From Bryobacterales bacterium (GTDB lineage: Bacteria; Acidobacteriota; Terriglobia; Bryobacterales; Bryobacteraceae), in NCBI GenBank assembly GCA_025350625.1, contig JANXXL010000006.1, positions 1 through 52,721 of the forward strand: a stretch of DNA of 52,721 nt, given 5' to 3'. The position numbers were made by a program, and so were the translations under genes. Within the stretch, counting starts at the first letter, position 1, and every line of letters starts with the position of its first letter. This document shows, in pieces, positions 36,819-45,829 of this stretch. The notes below the pieces were generated by a model that saw nothing but the letters and a program-made list of their open reading frames with translations, searched no databases and had not been told where the DNA came from.

Positions 36819-37271
36819 CTAATCGAGGTTAGCCGTGTCTTTTTCAATTCTCGCTAGCGTCGCGGCGTCGATCGGCGGAACGTTGGAGGGAGCGAGGCGC
36901 GGCCGCATGTAGCGGCGGATGGTCCACAGCACCAGAAGAAATCCCAAGCTGAGCGCGACGTAGGGGCCTAAGACGCCGGCGATTCCAGGAGGGATCACCA
37001 GGATGTCCTTACCGTTCTCGGCGACATACTGATCGAGGATCTGCTGGTCGCTCATGCCGGATTTCTGCATATTGACCATTTTGGACTTATTGGTTTTGCA
37101 CACCGGACATCCCGGAGGCATTACGCAAGCCATGTTCTGATTACAGCCACAACTGCACTTCAGCTTCGACGCGATCCGATTGATCTGCGGCGAATCCATT
37201 TCGCTTGCGGTTTGCCCCACGGCCGCCACCATCATGATGGCGAGCAGGAGACTACTTTTCCACTTGCGCAT
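36819..37271 (-). CDS. ccmH: CcmH-like thiol protein with expanded Cys motif
   Basis: A 150-residue protein: signal sequence, a small helical domain, one C-terminal membrane helix (VALSLGFLLVLWTIRRYM). In CcmH the redox pair is LRCxxCQN; here residues 38-58 read KCSCGCNQNMAC, then PGCPVC, giving six Cys (C39, C41, C43, C49, C55, C58). The helix GMSDQQILDQYVAENGKDIL matches the CcmH fold. It would reduce the CxxCH of apocytochrome or work in haem ligation. Its start overlaps the ccmF stop by 20 bases. Confidence 0.85.
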   Translation of the reverse strand: MRKWKSSLLLAIMMVAAVGQTASEMDSPQINRIASKLKCSCGCNQNMACVMPPGCPVCKTNKSKMVNMQKSGMSDQQILDQYVAENGKDILVIPPGIAGVLGPYVALSLGFLLVLWTIRRYMRPRLAPSNVPPIDAATLARIEKDTANLD

Positions 37272-39264
37272 GTTTCCCCGTGACCGTGACCACTTCCGTT
37301 CGCGGATACACCAGACGGCTCTTGCTGGGGATCAGGCAGATGATGGTGCCAATTAGGACTCCCCAATAGCCGATCCAGATCCAGCTCACTAGCGGGAAGA
37401 CGTAGGCTTGCAGCACGGTGCCCTCGCCATCGTTCGACGCGCCGGCAAAATTCAGGTAAAGGTCTTCGTTCAAGCGCCTGCGAATGGCGACGTTCGAAGT
37501 CGGCTGCCGGGACGCGAAGTAGAGCCGCCTTTCCGGCCGCAGCGTGCCCAGATCGCTTCCGCCCTTAGCGACGCCGACGTTCAGGATTTCCCAGGAATAG
37601 TTTTCGTTGCGCCCGGTTTCGGTCTCGCCGATCGATAGCTGGTAGGCGCCTAGTTGCAGTTTCTCGCCTTTCGCGACCTGCAAAGTCTTATCCAGATCGA
37701 AGGCTTTCCCGGTGAAGCCGATGAACATAAAAACGATGCCCATGTGCACCAAGTAGCCGCCATAACGCCGGGTGTTGCGATGCGTCAATTCGATCATAGC
37801 GGCGAACAGGTTCTGCCCCTCTTTACCGCGAATCGCACTCGCGCCTTTGAAGAATTCGATCACCACGGTGACTGTCACGAAGGTGCACAGCGCGAACGAT
37901 ACCAGCGCGTAGAAGTGCCGCACGCCCATGGCGAATAATCCGGCGGCTAATGCCAGTCCCGCGACACTCGGCCAGAAGAATGCGCGCTTGAGACTTTCTA
38001 CCGAACTCTTGCGCCAGGCGATCAGCGGTCCCACGCCAGTCAGCAGCATTAGCCCCAACCCGATCGGAATGTTTACGCGATTAAAGAAAGGCGCGTCAAC
38101 GCTGATTTTTTCCCCGTTGATGGCTTCGGTGATCACCGGAAACAAGGTGCCCCACAGCACTGCGAAACAGCTCGCGAGCAAAATCAGATTGTTAAACAGA
38201 AAACTCGACTCGCGCGATAGAACGCTTTCGAGCTGCGACTCGCTCTTCAGATAGTCCAGGCGAATCAGAATCAGATACACCGTGGCGGCGATGCCCACGG
38301 CGAGGAACACCACGAAATAACGTCCAAGCGACGACTGCGCGAACGCGTGGACCGATTGCACCACACCGCTGCGCGTCAGAAATGTCCCGAAGATGCACAG
38401 GAAGAAAGTGCAGGAAACCAGCACCATATTCCACACCTTCATCATTCCCTTTTTCTCCTGCATCATTACCGAATGCAGGAAAGCGGTGGCGGTGATCCAA
38501 GGCAGCAGCGAAGCGTTTTCCACAGGGTCCCAGCCCCAGTAGCCGCCCCAGCCAAGCACCGCGTAGGCCCATCCGGCGCCGAGCAGGACACCTGTCGTCT
38601 GAAACATCCAGGTGACCAAGGTCCAGCGGCGCGTGGTGTGAATCCAGGAATCACCCGGCTGCTTGGTGATCAGCGAGCCGATCGCAAACGCAAACGGAAC
38701 CGCGAAACCCACATAGCCCAAATACAGCATCGGCGGATGGATCACCATGGTCCAATACTGCAAGAGGGGGTTAAGACCCTGCCCATCGCCCGCATCGACG
38801 ATGCCCTTGCCGGCCATTAGAACCTTGAACGGAGCCTCCACGAAGCTAATGAGGATCAGAAAGAAAGTTTCCGTGGTCATCAGCACCGCGGTCACATAGG
38901 GCATCATCTCGCGGAACTTACGGCGATTCTGAAACACCAGAATGCTGGTGTAAGTCGAGAGCAGCCACGCCCACAAGAGCAGCGAACCCTCTTGTCCGCC
39001 CCACCAGGAAGCAAACTTATAGGGCACATCCATCGACTTGTTGCTGTGCTCGGCCACATAGGCCAAACGGAAGTCGCCTGCGATCAGCGAATAGACCAAT
39101 AGGGACGCAGCCACTGTGAGCAGGGCCCACACGCAGTAAACCGCGCGCTCCGCACTCAAAATCAGGAAGGGGCGGCGGCCCAGTTTGCCCGCCACCGAAC
39201 CGATGACTGCGTAGACCGCAAAACAGAATGCAAGCAGGATGGCAAGCGTGCCCAGATTTTCCAT
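37252..39264 (-). CDS. ccmF: CcmF haem lyase component
   Basis: A 670-residue, about 15-helix membrane protein. The WWD-type haem-handling motif reads WGGYWGWDPVENASLLPWI, and the neighbouring TTRRWTLVTW, MVIHPPMLYLGY and TFLTRSGVVQSVHAFA are strongly conserved. CcmF moves haem from holo-CcmE to apocytochrome. The frame is open 95 codons further, but ATG 39264 starts at the first helix with AGAGGC five bases upstream. A gap of 49 bases separates it from ccmE upstream. Confidence 0.94.
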   Translation of the reverse strand: MENLGTLAILLAFCFAVYAVIGSVAGKLGRRPFLILSAERAVYCVWALLTVAASLLVYSLIAGDFRLAYVAEHSNKSMDVPYKFASWWGGQEGSLLLWAWLLSTYTSILVFQNRRKFREMMPYVTAVLMTTETFFLILISFVEAPFKVLMAGKGIVDAGDGQGLNPLLQYWTMVIHPPMLYLGYVGFAVPFAFAIGSLITKQPGDSWIHTTRRWTLVTWMFQTTGVLLGAGWAYAVLGWGGYWGWDPVENASLLPWITATAFLHSVMMQEKKGMMKVWNMVLVSCTFFLCIFGTFLTRSGVVQSVHAFAQSSLGRYFVVFLAVGIAATVYLILIRLDYLKSESQLESVLSRESSFLFNNLILLASCFAVLWGTLFPVITEAINGEKISVDAPFFNRVNIPIGLGLMLLTGVGPLIAWRKSSVESLKRAFFWPSVAGLALAAGLFAMGVRHFYALVSFALCTFVTVTVVIEFFKGASAIRGKEGQNLFAAMIELTHRNTRRYGGYLVHMGIVFMFIGFTGKAFDLDKTLQVAKGEKLQLGAYQLSIGETETGRNENYSWEILNVGVAKGGSDLGTLRPERRLYFASRQPTSNVAIRRRLNEDLYLNFAGASNDGEGTVLQAYVFPLVSWIWIGYWGVLIGTIICLIPSKSRLVYPRTEVVTVTGKHAQVEK

Positions 39265-39313
39265 GAAGCCTCTTTCGCGTTGACTTGGGGACTGCGCGTA
39301 CTGTCCCGCCCCG

Positions 39314-39733
39314 CTAACTACGAACCGACGGATTCCCTTTAACGGTTGGTTTCGCTTCGTACTTCGAAGCGCATTTTGCCTGAATCTTGGTGGCGTGGAA
39401 GACGCCATCCGAGCCCAGCTTGCCATCCGCCAAAGCCTGTGCGCCATCGCGGAACGTGTCCGGAAGCGGGTCGATGCCGCTGTAAACCACCTGCATGCGG
39501 AGCTTATCTTGCGCCAAAGTGAACGAAACGTCCGCCCCCTTACGCACAATGGAATTGGGAGCGATGTCGCCGCCCACGCGCAGCCGCTTTTCCTGCGCCT
39601 GAGTGCCCAACTGCTTCAGCTCGGCGACGGTCTTATAGTAAGTCTTGGTTTCGCTGATGCCGCCCACCGCCAGCCAGGCCAAGGTACCTAGAACTGCAAC
39701 TATGAGGAGTCCGAATTTCAAATAGTTCTTCAT
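39314..39733 (-). CDS. ccmE: CcmE haem chaperone, Cys-type (CxxxY)
   Basis: A 139-residue protein with one N-terminal membrane helix and an OB-fold periplasmic domain (KRLRVGGDIAPNSI, then GSDGVFHATKIQAKCASKYEAK split across the haem site). In ordinary CcmE the haem is bound covalently by His in HDENY; here the position reads C121-A-S-K-Y125, the CxxxY variant known from some deltaproteobacteria and archaea. ATG 39733 has AAGGA upstream; ATG 39751 six codons earlier is possible. It is the first gene of the operon. Confidence 0.9.
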   Translation of the reverse strand: MKNYLKFGLLIVAVLGTLAWLAVGGISETKTYYKTVAELKQLGTQAQEKRLRVGGDIAPNSIVRKGADVSFTLAQDKLRMQVVYSGIDPLPDTFRDGAQALADGKLGSDGVFHATKIQAKCASKYEAKPTVKGNPSVRS

Positions 39734-39801
39734 GGGCGCTTTTTCCTTCATTCATAGTATACTCCCGCATCTCAAGACGGATGTGCCTGGAGGATTTCGA
39801 A

Positions 39802-40251
39802 TTACATGGAGCGGGCCCCGGCCTGTTCGAGCCAGCGGCTCAACTCCCAACGAGTCGCGATGCCGCTGCGCTGCAAGAAGAGTGTCCCCCCGCGGAAAAC
39901 TGCAAAATTGGGGACCGACCGGACTTGATAGCGGACGGCCAGATCCGGATGCGCGTCTATATCCACCTTAAGCACCAGGGCGCGACCGGCCATATCTTTC
40001 GCCAAGGCCTCGATTTCCGGCCCGGCTAATCTGCAAGGACCACACCAGGTAGCCCAAAAATCCACCAGAATAGGCACTTTCGCGTCCTGAATAACGGACT
40101 CCAGGATGGCACTGTCAGCCTCGATCGGTTCCCCCCTTGGACTTAACGGCGCTTTACACGCGCCGCAACGGCCGGTATGGGCCAAATGCGCCGCCGGGAC
40201 GCGATTACTCGCGCGGCACGACGGGCAGCGACGGAGGGTAGTGAACGCCAC
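39802..40251 (-). CDS. trxC: Thioredoxin 2 (TrxC-like) with N-terminal zinc ribbon
   Basis: A 149-residue thioredoxin. An N-terminal zinc ribbon with C9/C12 and C29/C32 precedes a thioredoxin fold with the active site WCGPC at 69-73 and the cis-Pro in SVPNFAVF. This plan is that of TrxC, a cytoplasmic reductase tied to oxidative stress. There is no signal peptide, so it is not CcmG, though it lies 50 bases upstream of ccmE on the same strand. Start is GTG 40251. Confidence 0.9.
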   Translation of the reverse strand: MAFTTLRRCPSCRASNRVPAAHLAHTGRCGACKAPLSPRGEPIEADSAILESVIQDAKVPILVDFWATWCGPCRLAGPEIEALAKDMAGRALVLKVDIDAHPDLAVRYQVRSVPNFAVFRGGTLFLQRSGIATRWELSRWLEQAGARSM

Positions 40252-40282
40252 AGGGTCTGCCCGCGATTATCGCATTGCTTAC

Positions 40283-40618
40283 CTAGTAAACTCCCGCTTC
40301 TTTGGCAAAGTCGGGTGGATGATCGTGCGCCGTCTTCGAGTGGGCCGATTCCGCTGTAGTCGGATCAATCATGGCCTTGATCTCGGAGATGCGCTCAGCC
40401 GGGAAGCCCCCCAGCCGGGCGTGTTCCCGAATCAGGCCTTCGCTCGGAGCGATATAAATGCAATAAATTTTGTCGCCGGTCACATAGCTCTGTACCCACT
40501 GCACTTGGGGACCTAGGCTGCGGAGCACCGAACAGGACTTTTCGGACACCGCGGCCAGTTCGGCAGGCGATAGCTGGCCCGCTCCCGGAAGGGTTCGCTC
40601 AATCACATACTTAGGCAT
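40283..40618 (-). CDS. DUF4242 domain protein
   Basis: A 111-residue protein beginning MPKYVIERTLPGAGQL and containing VQWVQSYVTGDKIYCIYIAP and EHARLGGFPAERISEI. These are the blocks of DUF4242, small dimeric ferredoxin-like proteins of unknown role; one group is described as nickel-binding. The C-terminal 25 residues are His-rich (SAHSKTAHDHPPD). AAGGAG lies five bases before ATG 40618. It lies 31 bases upstream of the thioredoxin gene and may be cotranscribed. Confidence 0.85.
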   Translation of the reverse strand: MPKYVIERTLPGAGQLSPAELAAVSEKSCSVLRSLGPQVQWVQSYVTGDKIYCIYIAPSEGLIREHARLGGFPAERISEIKAMIDPTTAESAHSKTAHDHPPDFAKEAGVY

Positions 40619-40830
40619 AAAAGCTCCTTTTACTGGGGAGTATATACCAATTGCGGGCTCGGGATCTCTAGACGCGCGCCATCACGCCGTTACCGCATTT
40701 CGCAGCTCAAATTTTTCGAACTTCCTGCGCACGTGTTGCGTAAGATTACTGCGATGGTGCTCGCGCACTTTTCGGCTGCTACCCTCGGCCGGGCTGGCAA
40801 AAACACGGCGGTAGCCTTGGGGAGATCGCC

Positions 40831-41832
40831 ATGAGAAGAGTTCTGCGCTTCGTGCTTTGGGGCTTGATGGGCGTGGTTGCGTTGGTCAGCGTGCTGGGTG
40901 CGCTGCTGGCCTACTTTGGCTACTCGGCGGCTCCGGAGGTTCCACGACTGTCGGGCACCCTGACCCGCGGAACGATAACGGTGGGAGGACTGAAGCGCAC
41001 GTACCGTACCTACGTGCCGCGGGGTCTGGCAAAAGGAGCGCCGCTGGTGCTGGTGATGCACGGCGCGGGCGAAAACGGCGCGCTTATTCGAATCGAAACA
41101 GGTTACGGATTTGAGCGCCTCGCGGACGAACATGGTTTTGCGCTGGTCTATCCCAATGCGTATGAAGGTTACTGGAACGTGTGCAACATCGCCGGTGACG
41201 TCAGCGCGAACGGGTTCGCCATTGATGATGTTGGTTTTCTGACCGGGCTGGTCGACAAGCTTGCCGGCGAGATCGGCGGCGACCCGGGTCGGGTGTTTGC
41301 GGCCGGCAGTTCCCGTGGCGGTTTTATGGCGTTTCGCCTTGCGCTCGAAGCTCCTTCCCGGTTTCGCGCCGTCGCGGCGGTGTCGGCAAACGTGCCGTCG
41401 CCGGAGAACTTCAAGTGCAAGCCCGTGGGGCAAGGCACTTCTTCCGTCATGATCATGAACGGTACCGAGGACCCCCTGGTCCCCTTCGACGGTGGTCCGG
41501 TTGGCCTCTTCGGATTGTTTTACAAGATGGGCAAGGTGCGGTCATCGCGGGAGTCGGGCCAGTATTTTGCGGACCTCAACCACATCGCCGGTACACCGGA
41601 AAGGAACGAGACCATGGTGGCCGACGGAGTTCGCGTGGAACAGGTGCTCTGGCGCAACAGCTCCAAAGCGGAGGTGGAATTGGTTGCCATTCACGGCGGT
41701 GGACATGGCATCCCTCAGCCATACCGGCGTCATCCCAGGGGATTGGGACCGTCGCCCAGGGAACCGAACGGACCGGCCGTGATCTGGGCCTTCTTCGAGC
41801 GACAGCGGCCGGAGATGGCTAGCGGGCATTAA
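40831..41832 (+). CDS. Membrane-anchored esterase of the PHB-depolymerase/LpqC type
   Basis: A 333-residue alpha/beta-hydrolase behind an N-terminal membrane helix (LWGLMGVVALVSVLGALLAY). Visible: oxyanion region VLVMHGAGENG, nucleophile S161 in AAGSSRGGFMA (GxSxG), acid D214 in NGTEDPLVPFDGG and His in HGGGHGIPQP (H292). This is the polyhydroxyalkanoate-depolymerase / feruloyl-esterase group. The natural ester is unknown. GGGGAG upstream supports ATG 40831. It is probably monocistronic, divergent from the DUF4242 gene. Confidence 0.85.
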   Translation: MRRVLRFVLWGLMGVVALVSVLGALLAYFGYSAAPEVPRLSGTLTRGTITVGGLKRTYRTYVPRGLAKGAPLVLVMHGAGENGALIRIETGYGFERLADEHGFALVYPNAYEGYWNVCNIAGDVSANGFAIDDVGFLTGLVDKLAGEIGGDPGRVFAAGSSRGGFMAFRLALEAPSRFRAVAAVSANVPSPENFKCKPVGQGTSSVMIMNGTEDPLVPFDGGPVGLFGLFYKMGKVRSSRESGQYFADLNHIAGTPERNETMVADGVRVEQVLWRNSSKAEVELVAIHGGGHGIPQPYRRHPRGLGPSPREPNGPAVIWAFFERQRPEMASGH

Positions 41833-41943
41833 TCCTGCAAGCATGATCTCGACAAGCAAGACCAGGATAGCTGGTTCGCTAGCTACCTGCCCATTCCCAC
41901 TTGCCCGCCTCCGCCGGAAAACGCTACCTTAAAGAGAACCCCC

Positions 41944-44652
41944 ATGCTGAAGCCACTAGTTCAAGCACCCGACGACCTCAATCCTCAGGAAACCGCCGAA
42001 TGGGTAGAGGCTCTCGACGACATCATCGATCAGGTAGGGCCCGACCGGGCGAGCTACCTGCTCGAACACCTGATGGAACGCGCCGCCAACCTGGGCGTGC
42101 GAGTCCCGCTGCGCTGGAATACTCCTTACATCAACACCATTCCGCCCGAAGAACAAGTGCCGTATCCAGGGGACCGGGAAATCGAATGGCGCATCAAATG
42201 TCTCGCGCGCTGGAACGCGCTTGCCATGGTGGTGCGGGCCAATAAGAACGACGCGAATATTGGGGGCCATCTGGCGACCTATGCGTCGCTCGCTACCCTT
42301 CTTGAAGTCGGCTACAATCACTTCTTCCGCGGCTCCTACCAGGACCCGAGCGCAGGCAAACTGGCGGGCGATTTTGTCTACTTCCAGGGCCACTCCTCGC
42401 CGGGCGTGTATGCGCGCGCGTTTCTCGAAGGACGGTTGAATGAAACGCAGCTTGAGAACTTCAGGCATGAGCTGCGCGATCAACCTGGTTTGTCGTCCTA
42501 TCCGCACCCCTGGCTGATGCCGAATTTCTGGCAGTTTCCGACGGTATCGATGGGCTTGGGCGCGATCAGCGCTATTTATCAGGCGCGCTTCATGCGGTAC
42601 CTCGAAAACCGCAGCATTATCCCTAAGACGCAGCGGAAAGTGTGGGCCTTCCTGGGTGACGGAGAAACCGATGAGCCGGAATCGCTCGGTGCGCTGACGC
42701 TCGCTTCGCGCGAAAAGCTCGATAACCTCATTTTTGTGGTCAACTGCAATCTGCAGCGGCTGGATGGTCCGGTGCGCGGCAATGGAAGCATCATTCAGGA
42801 ACTGGAAGCGGCGTTTCTGGGCGCTGGTTGGAACGTCATTAAGGTAGTCTGGGGCGGCGGTTGGGACGATCTGCTGGCTCGCGACGCCAGCGGCTTGCTG
42901 ATCAAGCGCATGCACGAGTGCGTAGACGGCGAATATCAGGCGTTTCGCGCTATGGACGGCGCCTATATCCGCAAAGAGTTTTTCGGAAAATATCCCGAGC
43001 TGCTTAAGCTGGTGGAGCACCTGAGCGACGACGAGATTTGGGCGCTCCGCCGCGGGGGTCTGGACCCTCTCAAGGTATATAACGCCTACCATCGCGCGAT
43101 GCAGCACCGGGGACAGCCCACCGTCATTCTGGCCAAAACCGTGAAGGGTTACGGCCTGGGCGAAGCTGCGGAAGGCCGCATGACGGCCCACCAGCAAAAA
43201 AAGATTGGCGAGGCCGATCTGCTCAAGATCCGCGACCGCTTCCAGCTTCCGCTATCGGACGAAGCTGTCACCCACGTCGATTTTTACCGTCCGCCTGCGG
43301 ATTCTCCCGAAGGCCGCTACCTGCGCAAGCGAGTAGAAGCCCAAGGCGGTCCCATTCCAACGCGCGAGGTGAAGCCCATCGAGATCAAGTCGCCGGACCT
43401 GGGAACCTTCAAGGAAGCGCTGGAGGGTTCGCGGGGCCGGGAAGCCTCCACGACATCGGCTTTCGTATCCATCATCAAGACCCTGATGAAGTCGCCTGAA
43501 ATAGGCAAACTGGTGGTGCCGATCATTCCCGACGAGGCCCGCACTTTCGGCATGGAATCGCTCTTCCGCGAGTACGGCATTTACGCAAGCCTGGGACAGC
43601 ACTACAAACCCGTGGATTCGAACGTGCTGCTGTATTACAAGGAAGCGCAGAACGGGCAGATCTTGGAAGAGGGGATCACGGAAGCGGGTTCCATGGCGTC
43701 CTGCCTCGCCGCCGGAACGGCTTACGCGAATTACGGCGTGCCGATGATTCCGTTTTACATCTACTATTCGATGTTCGGATATCAGCGCGTGGGCGACTTG
43801 GTCTGGTCTTTCGCCGATTCGCGGGGGAAGGGCTTCCTGATGGGCGGGACCTCCGGGCGCACCACTCTGCTGGGCGAGGGATTGCAGCACCAGGATGGAC
43901 AGAGCCCGCTGCTATTCAGCGTCGTTCCCACCTGTGCTATCTACGACCCCGCTTACGCGTACGAGCTGGCGGTGATCATTCAAGACGGCATTCGACGCAT
44001 GTATCAGGAGATGGAAGATCGCTTCTACTACATCTGCGTTTACAACGAAAACTACATTCAGCCTCCCATGGCGGGAATTGAAAACGGAGTTTCGCCCGAG
44101 ATGCGCGACGGTATTTTGAAGGGCATCTACAAATACCGGGCATCGGAGAAAGGTGCAGCCGTGGCGCAGTTGTTCGGCAGCGGTTCGATTTTGAATGAGG
44201 CGCTGCGGGCGCAGAAGATTCTGTCGGAACGCTACGAGATCGCGACCGACGTCTGGTCCGTCACCAGCTACAACGAATTGCGCCGTGATGGCCTGGCTGT
44301 CGACCGCTGGAACCGGTTGCATCCCGCCGAAATTCCCCGCGTGGCCCACATCGCCAGGCTATTTGAAGCCGAACCAGGCCCTATCATCGCTTCGAGCGAT
44401 TACATCAAAGCGGTCCCGGACCAGGTTTCTCCGTGGCTGGGCGCGCGGCTCCATACTCTCGGCACCGACGGCTTCGGCCGCAGCGAAAACCGGGAACACT
44501 TGCGCCGTTTTTTCGAGATCTCGGCCGAAGCGATCGCACAGGCGACTCTTTCCACGTTGGCCCGCGAAGGCAAACTGGATGCCCAACGCGCGCAGGCGGC
44601 CATCGCCGAACTCGGGTTCGATTCCGAAACCCCGGATCCGGTGACTCAATAA
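41944..44652 (+). CDS. aceE: Pyruvate dehydrogenase E1, homodimeric
   Basis: A 902-residue single-chain E1 that decarboxylates pyruvate with thiamine diphosphate and passes acetyl to the E2 lipoyl domain. The thiamine site GDGETDEPE starts near residue 238 and ends in FVVNCN. GFLMGGTSGRTTLLGEGLQH and YICVYNENYIQP are AceE-typical. Length is full. No E2 (aceF) or E3 (lpd) gene is adjacent. ATG 41944 sits after AAAGAGAACCCCC, an adequate ribosome site. A DinB-like gene follows 18 bases later. Confidence 0.96.
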   Translation: MLKPLVQAPDDLNPQETAEWVEALDDIIDQVGPDRASYLLEHLMERAANLGVRVPLRWNTPYINTIPPEEQVPYPGDREIEWRIKCLARWNALAMVVRANKNDANIGGHLATYASLATLLEVGYNHFFRGSYQDPSAGKLAGDFVYFQGHSSPGVYARAFLEGRLNETQLENFRHELRDQPGLSSYPHPWLMPNFWQFPTVSMGLGAISAIYQARFMRYLENRSIIPKTQRKVWAFLGDGETDEPESLGALTLASREKLDNLIFVVNCNLQRLDGPVRGNGSIIQELEAAFLGAGWNVIKVVWGGGWDDLLARDASGLLIKRMHECVDGEYQAFRAMDGAYIRKEFFGKYPELLKLVEHLSDDEIWALRRGGLDPLKVYNAYHRAMQHRGQPTVILAKTVKGYGLGEAAEGRMTAHQQKKIGEADLLKIRDRFQLPLSDEAVTHVDFYRPPADSPEGRYLRKRVEAQGGPIPTREVKPIEIKSPDLGTFKEALEGSRGREASTTSAFVSIIKTLMKSPEIGKLVVPIIPDEARTFGMESLFREYGIYASLGQHYKPVDSNVLLYYKEAQNGQILEEGITEAGSMASCLAAGTAYANYGVPMIPFYIYYSMFGYQRVGDLVWSFADSRGKGFLMGGTSGRTTLLGEGLQHQDGQSPLLFSVVPTCAIYDPAYAYELAVIIQDGIRRMYQEMEDRFYYICVYNENYIQPPMAGIENGVSPEMRDGILKGIYKYRASEKGAAVAQLFGSGSILNEALRAQKILSERYEIATDVWSVTSYNELRRDGLAVDRWNRLHPAEIPRVAHIARLFEAEPGPIIASSDYIKAVPDQVSPWLGARLHTLGTDGFGRSENREHLRRFFEISAEAIAQATLSTLAREGKLDAQRAQAAIAELGFDSETPDPVTQ

Positions 44653-44670
44653 CCCTGAAGGAAACTCGGC

Positions 44671-45192
44671 ATGGCTCCTCACGAAAGAAGCGAGATCATA
44701 CAGATCCTCGAAGATAGCCGCGCCGATTTTCGTGCGGCTGTCGATGGCGTTGCAGAGCCGGACGCAAAGGTGCGCCCCGAGCCGGGCCGCTGGTCGGTCC
44801 TCGAGTGTGTGGAGCATATCGTGATCAGCGAATCCAGGTTCCTGGGATGGCTGCAGAATCCAATCGCCGAAGCCGCACCGCCGCTGGACAAAGAAAAAGA
44901 GGCGAGGCTATTAGTTGGCATTGCCAGCCGCGCTCAGCGTGTCGAAGCCCCAGAGCCTGCCCGTCCTAGCGGCCGCTTCGCGACGCTTGCCGAAGCGATG
45001 GAGCAGTTCGACGCGGCTCGCGCGGCGAGCATCCGCTTTGCCGAAAGTCAGGGCCCGCGGCTCCATACGCTGGCCGTGAAGCACCCGTTTTTCGGAGTCT
45101 GCAACGGCTCAGAAGTGATGGTGCTGATGGCCGCGCACGCCCGGCGGCATGCAGCGCAGATCCGTGAAATCAGAAATCAAAATGTCCGCTGA
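44671..45192 (+). CDS. DinB-family four-helix protein
   Basis: A 173-residue helical protein of the DinB / YfiT metal-binding superfamily. WSVLECVEHIVISESRFLG in the second helix and AAHARRHAAQIREI at the end supply the usual His ligands. Members act as thiol-dependent transferases or hydrolases with bacillithiol or other thiols; the substrate here is unknown. AAGGAA lies seven bases before ATG 44671. The short gap to aceE suggests cotranscription. Confidence 0.85.
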   Translation: MAPHERSEIIQILEDSRADFRAAVDGVAEPDAKVRPEPGRWSVLECVEHIVISESRFLGWLQNPIAEAAPPLDKEKEARLLVGIASRAQRVEAPEPARPSGRFATLAEAMEQFDAARAASIRFAESQGPRLHTLAVKHPFFGVCNGSEVMVLMAAHARRHAAQIREIRNQNVR

Positions 45193-45280
45193 GGGATTCC
45201 GTGACTCAGTTCGTGATTACGCAACAACTCAGGGTCTTGAGGCAGGCTGCATCCTTAGCCCGTGAGGACGGCGCCACATC

Positions 45281-45643
45281 GTGAACCGGGCATTGTGGGT
45301 TATCCAGTGGTTGCTAGCGGTGGTCTTTCTATTTGCCGGAGGGTCCAAGCTTATTCTCCCGGTAGAGGAAATGACCAAGCAAATGCCACTGCCCGGCCCG
45401 TTCTTGCGCTTCATCGGCGTGGCGGAGGTGCTGGGCGCGGCCGGTCTTATATTGCCCGGTCTGCTGCGCATCCGGCCCGGGCTGACTTCACTGGCGGCCG
45501 GCGGTCTGCTGGTTATCATGATTGGCGCGACCGCAGTGACGCTGCTGAGCCTCGGCGTTGCCAAAGCTTTTATCCCCTTGTCGGTGGGAGTCCTCGTGGC
45601 ATTCGTAGCTTATGGACGCTGGCCGCGGGCGCCAATCCACTAG
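45281..45643 (+). CDS. DoxX-like membrane protein
   Basis: A 120-residue protein with four membrane helices (WVIQWLLAVVFLFAGGSKL, then FIGVAEVLGAAGLILPGLL and two more). The FAGGSKL and GVAEVLGAAGLILPG phrases mark the DoxX-like family, small quinone- or redox-linked membrane proteins. Start is GTG 45281 with GAGGAC at some distance. Its stop lies in an imperfect tandem repeat. Confidence 0.85.
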   Translation: MNRALWVIQWLLAVVFLFAGGSKLILPVEEMTKQMPLPGPFLRFIGVAEVLGAAGLILPGLLRIRPGLTSLAAGGLLVIMIGATAVTLLSLGVAKAFIPLSVGVLVAFVAYGRWPRAPIH

Positions 45644-45677
45644 TTTGGCCTAAGCGTGTAGTTTGGTCCTAAGCTTG
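45641..45677 (+). repeat. Imperfect 18/19-base tandem repeat after the DoxX gene
   Basis: TAGTTTGGCCTAAGCGTG (45641-45658) is followed at once by TAGTTTGGTCCTAAGCTTG (45659-45677), differing by one inserted T and one G/T change. The first copy begins with the DoxX stop codon. Probably a small duplication. Confidence 0.7.
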
Positions 45678-45829
45678 CTACACACGGACGCGTGCAGTGT
45701 GCTACCGAACGAGATGAACGCTTTACGTGCGCTCATTGGCAGAATTTGCCGTTTGACCTGGAAAAGTTTACGCGGTACACGTTCGTCGCAGTAGGTTTTG
45801 AAAGTCACACGCACATGGAGAAGAGCTAA

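Noticed and set aside
39802-40251. CcmG (periplasmic thioredoxin of the ccm operon)
   Set aside because: There is no signal peptide or membrane anchor, and the N-terminal four-Cys zinc ribbon is that of cytoplasmic TrxC.
41956-43197. 413-residue minus-strand open frame
   Set aside because: Antisense to aceE, which is complete and conserved.
45744-45760. Possible sigma-54 promoter (TGGCAG...TTGC) upstream of the OmpA-like gene
   Set aside because: Only eight bases separate the GG and GC elements instead of ten, so sigma-54 would not fit.
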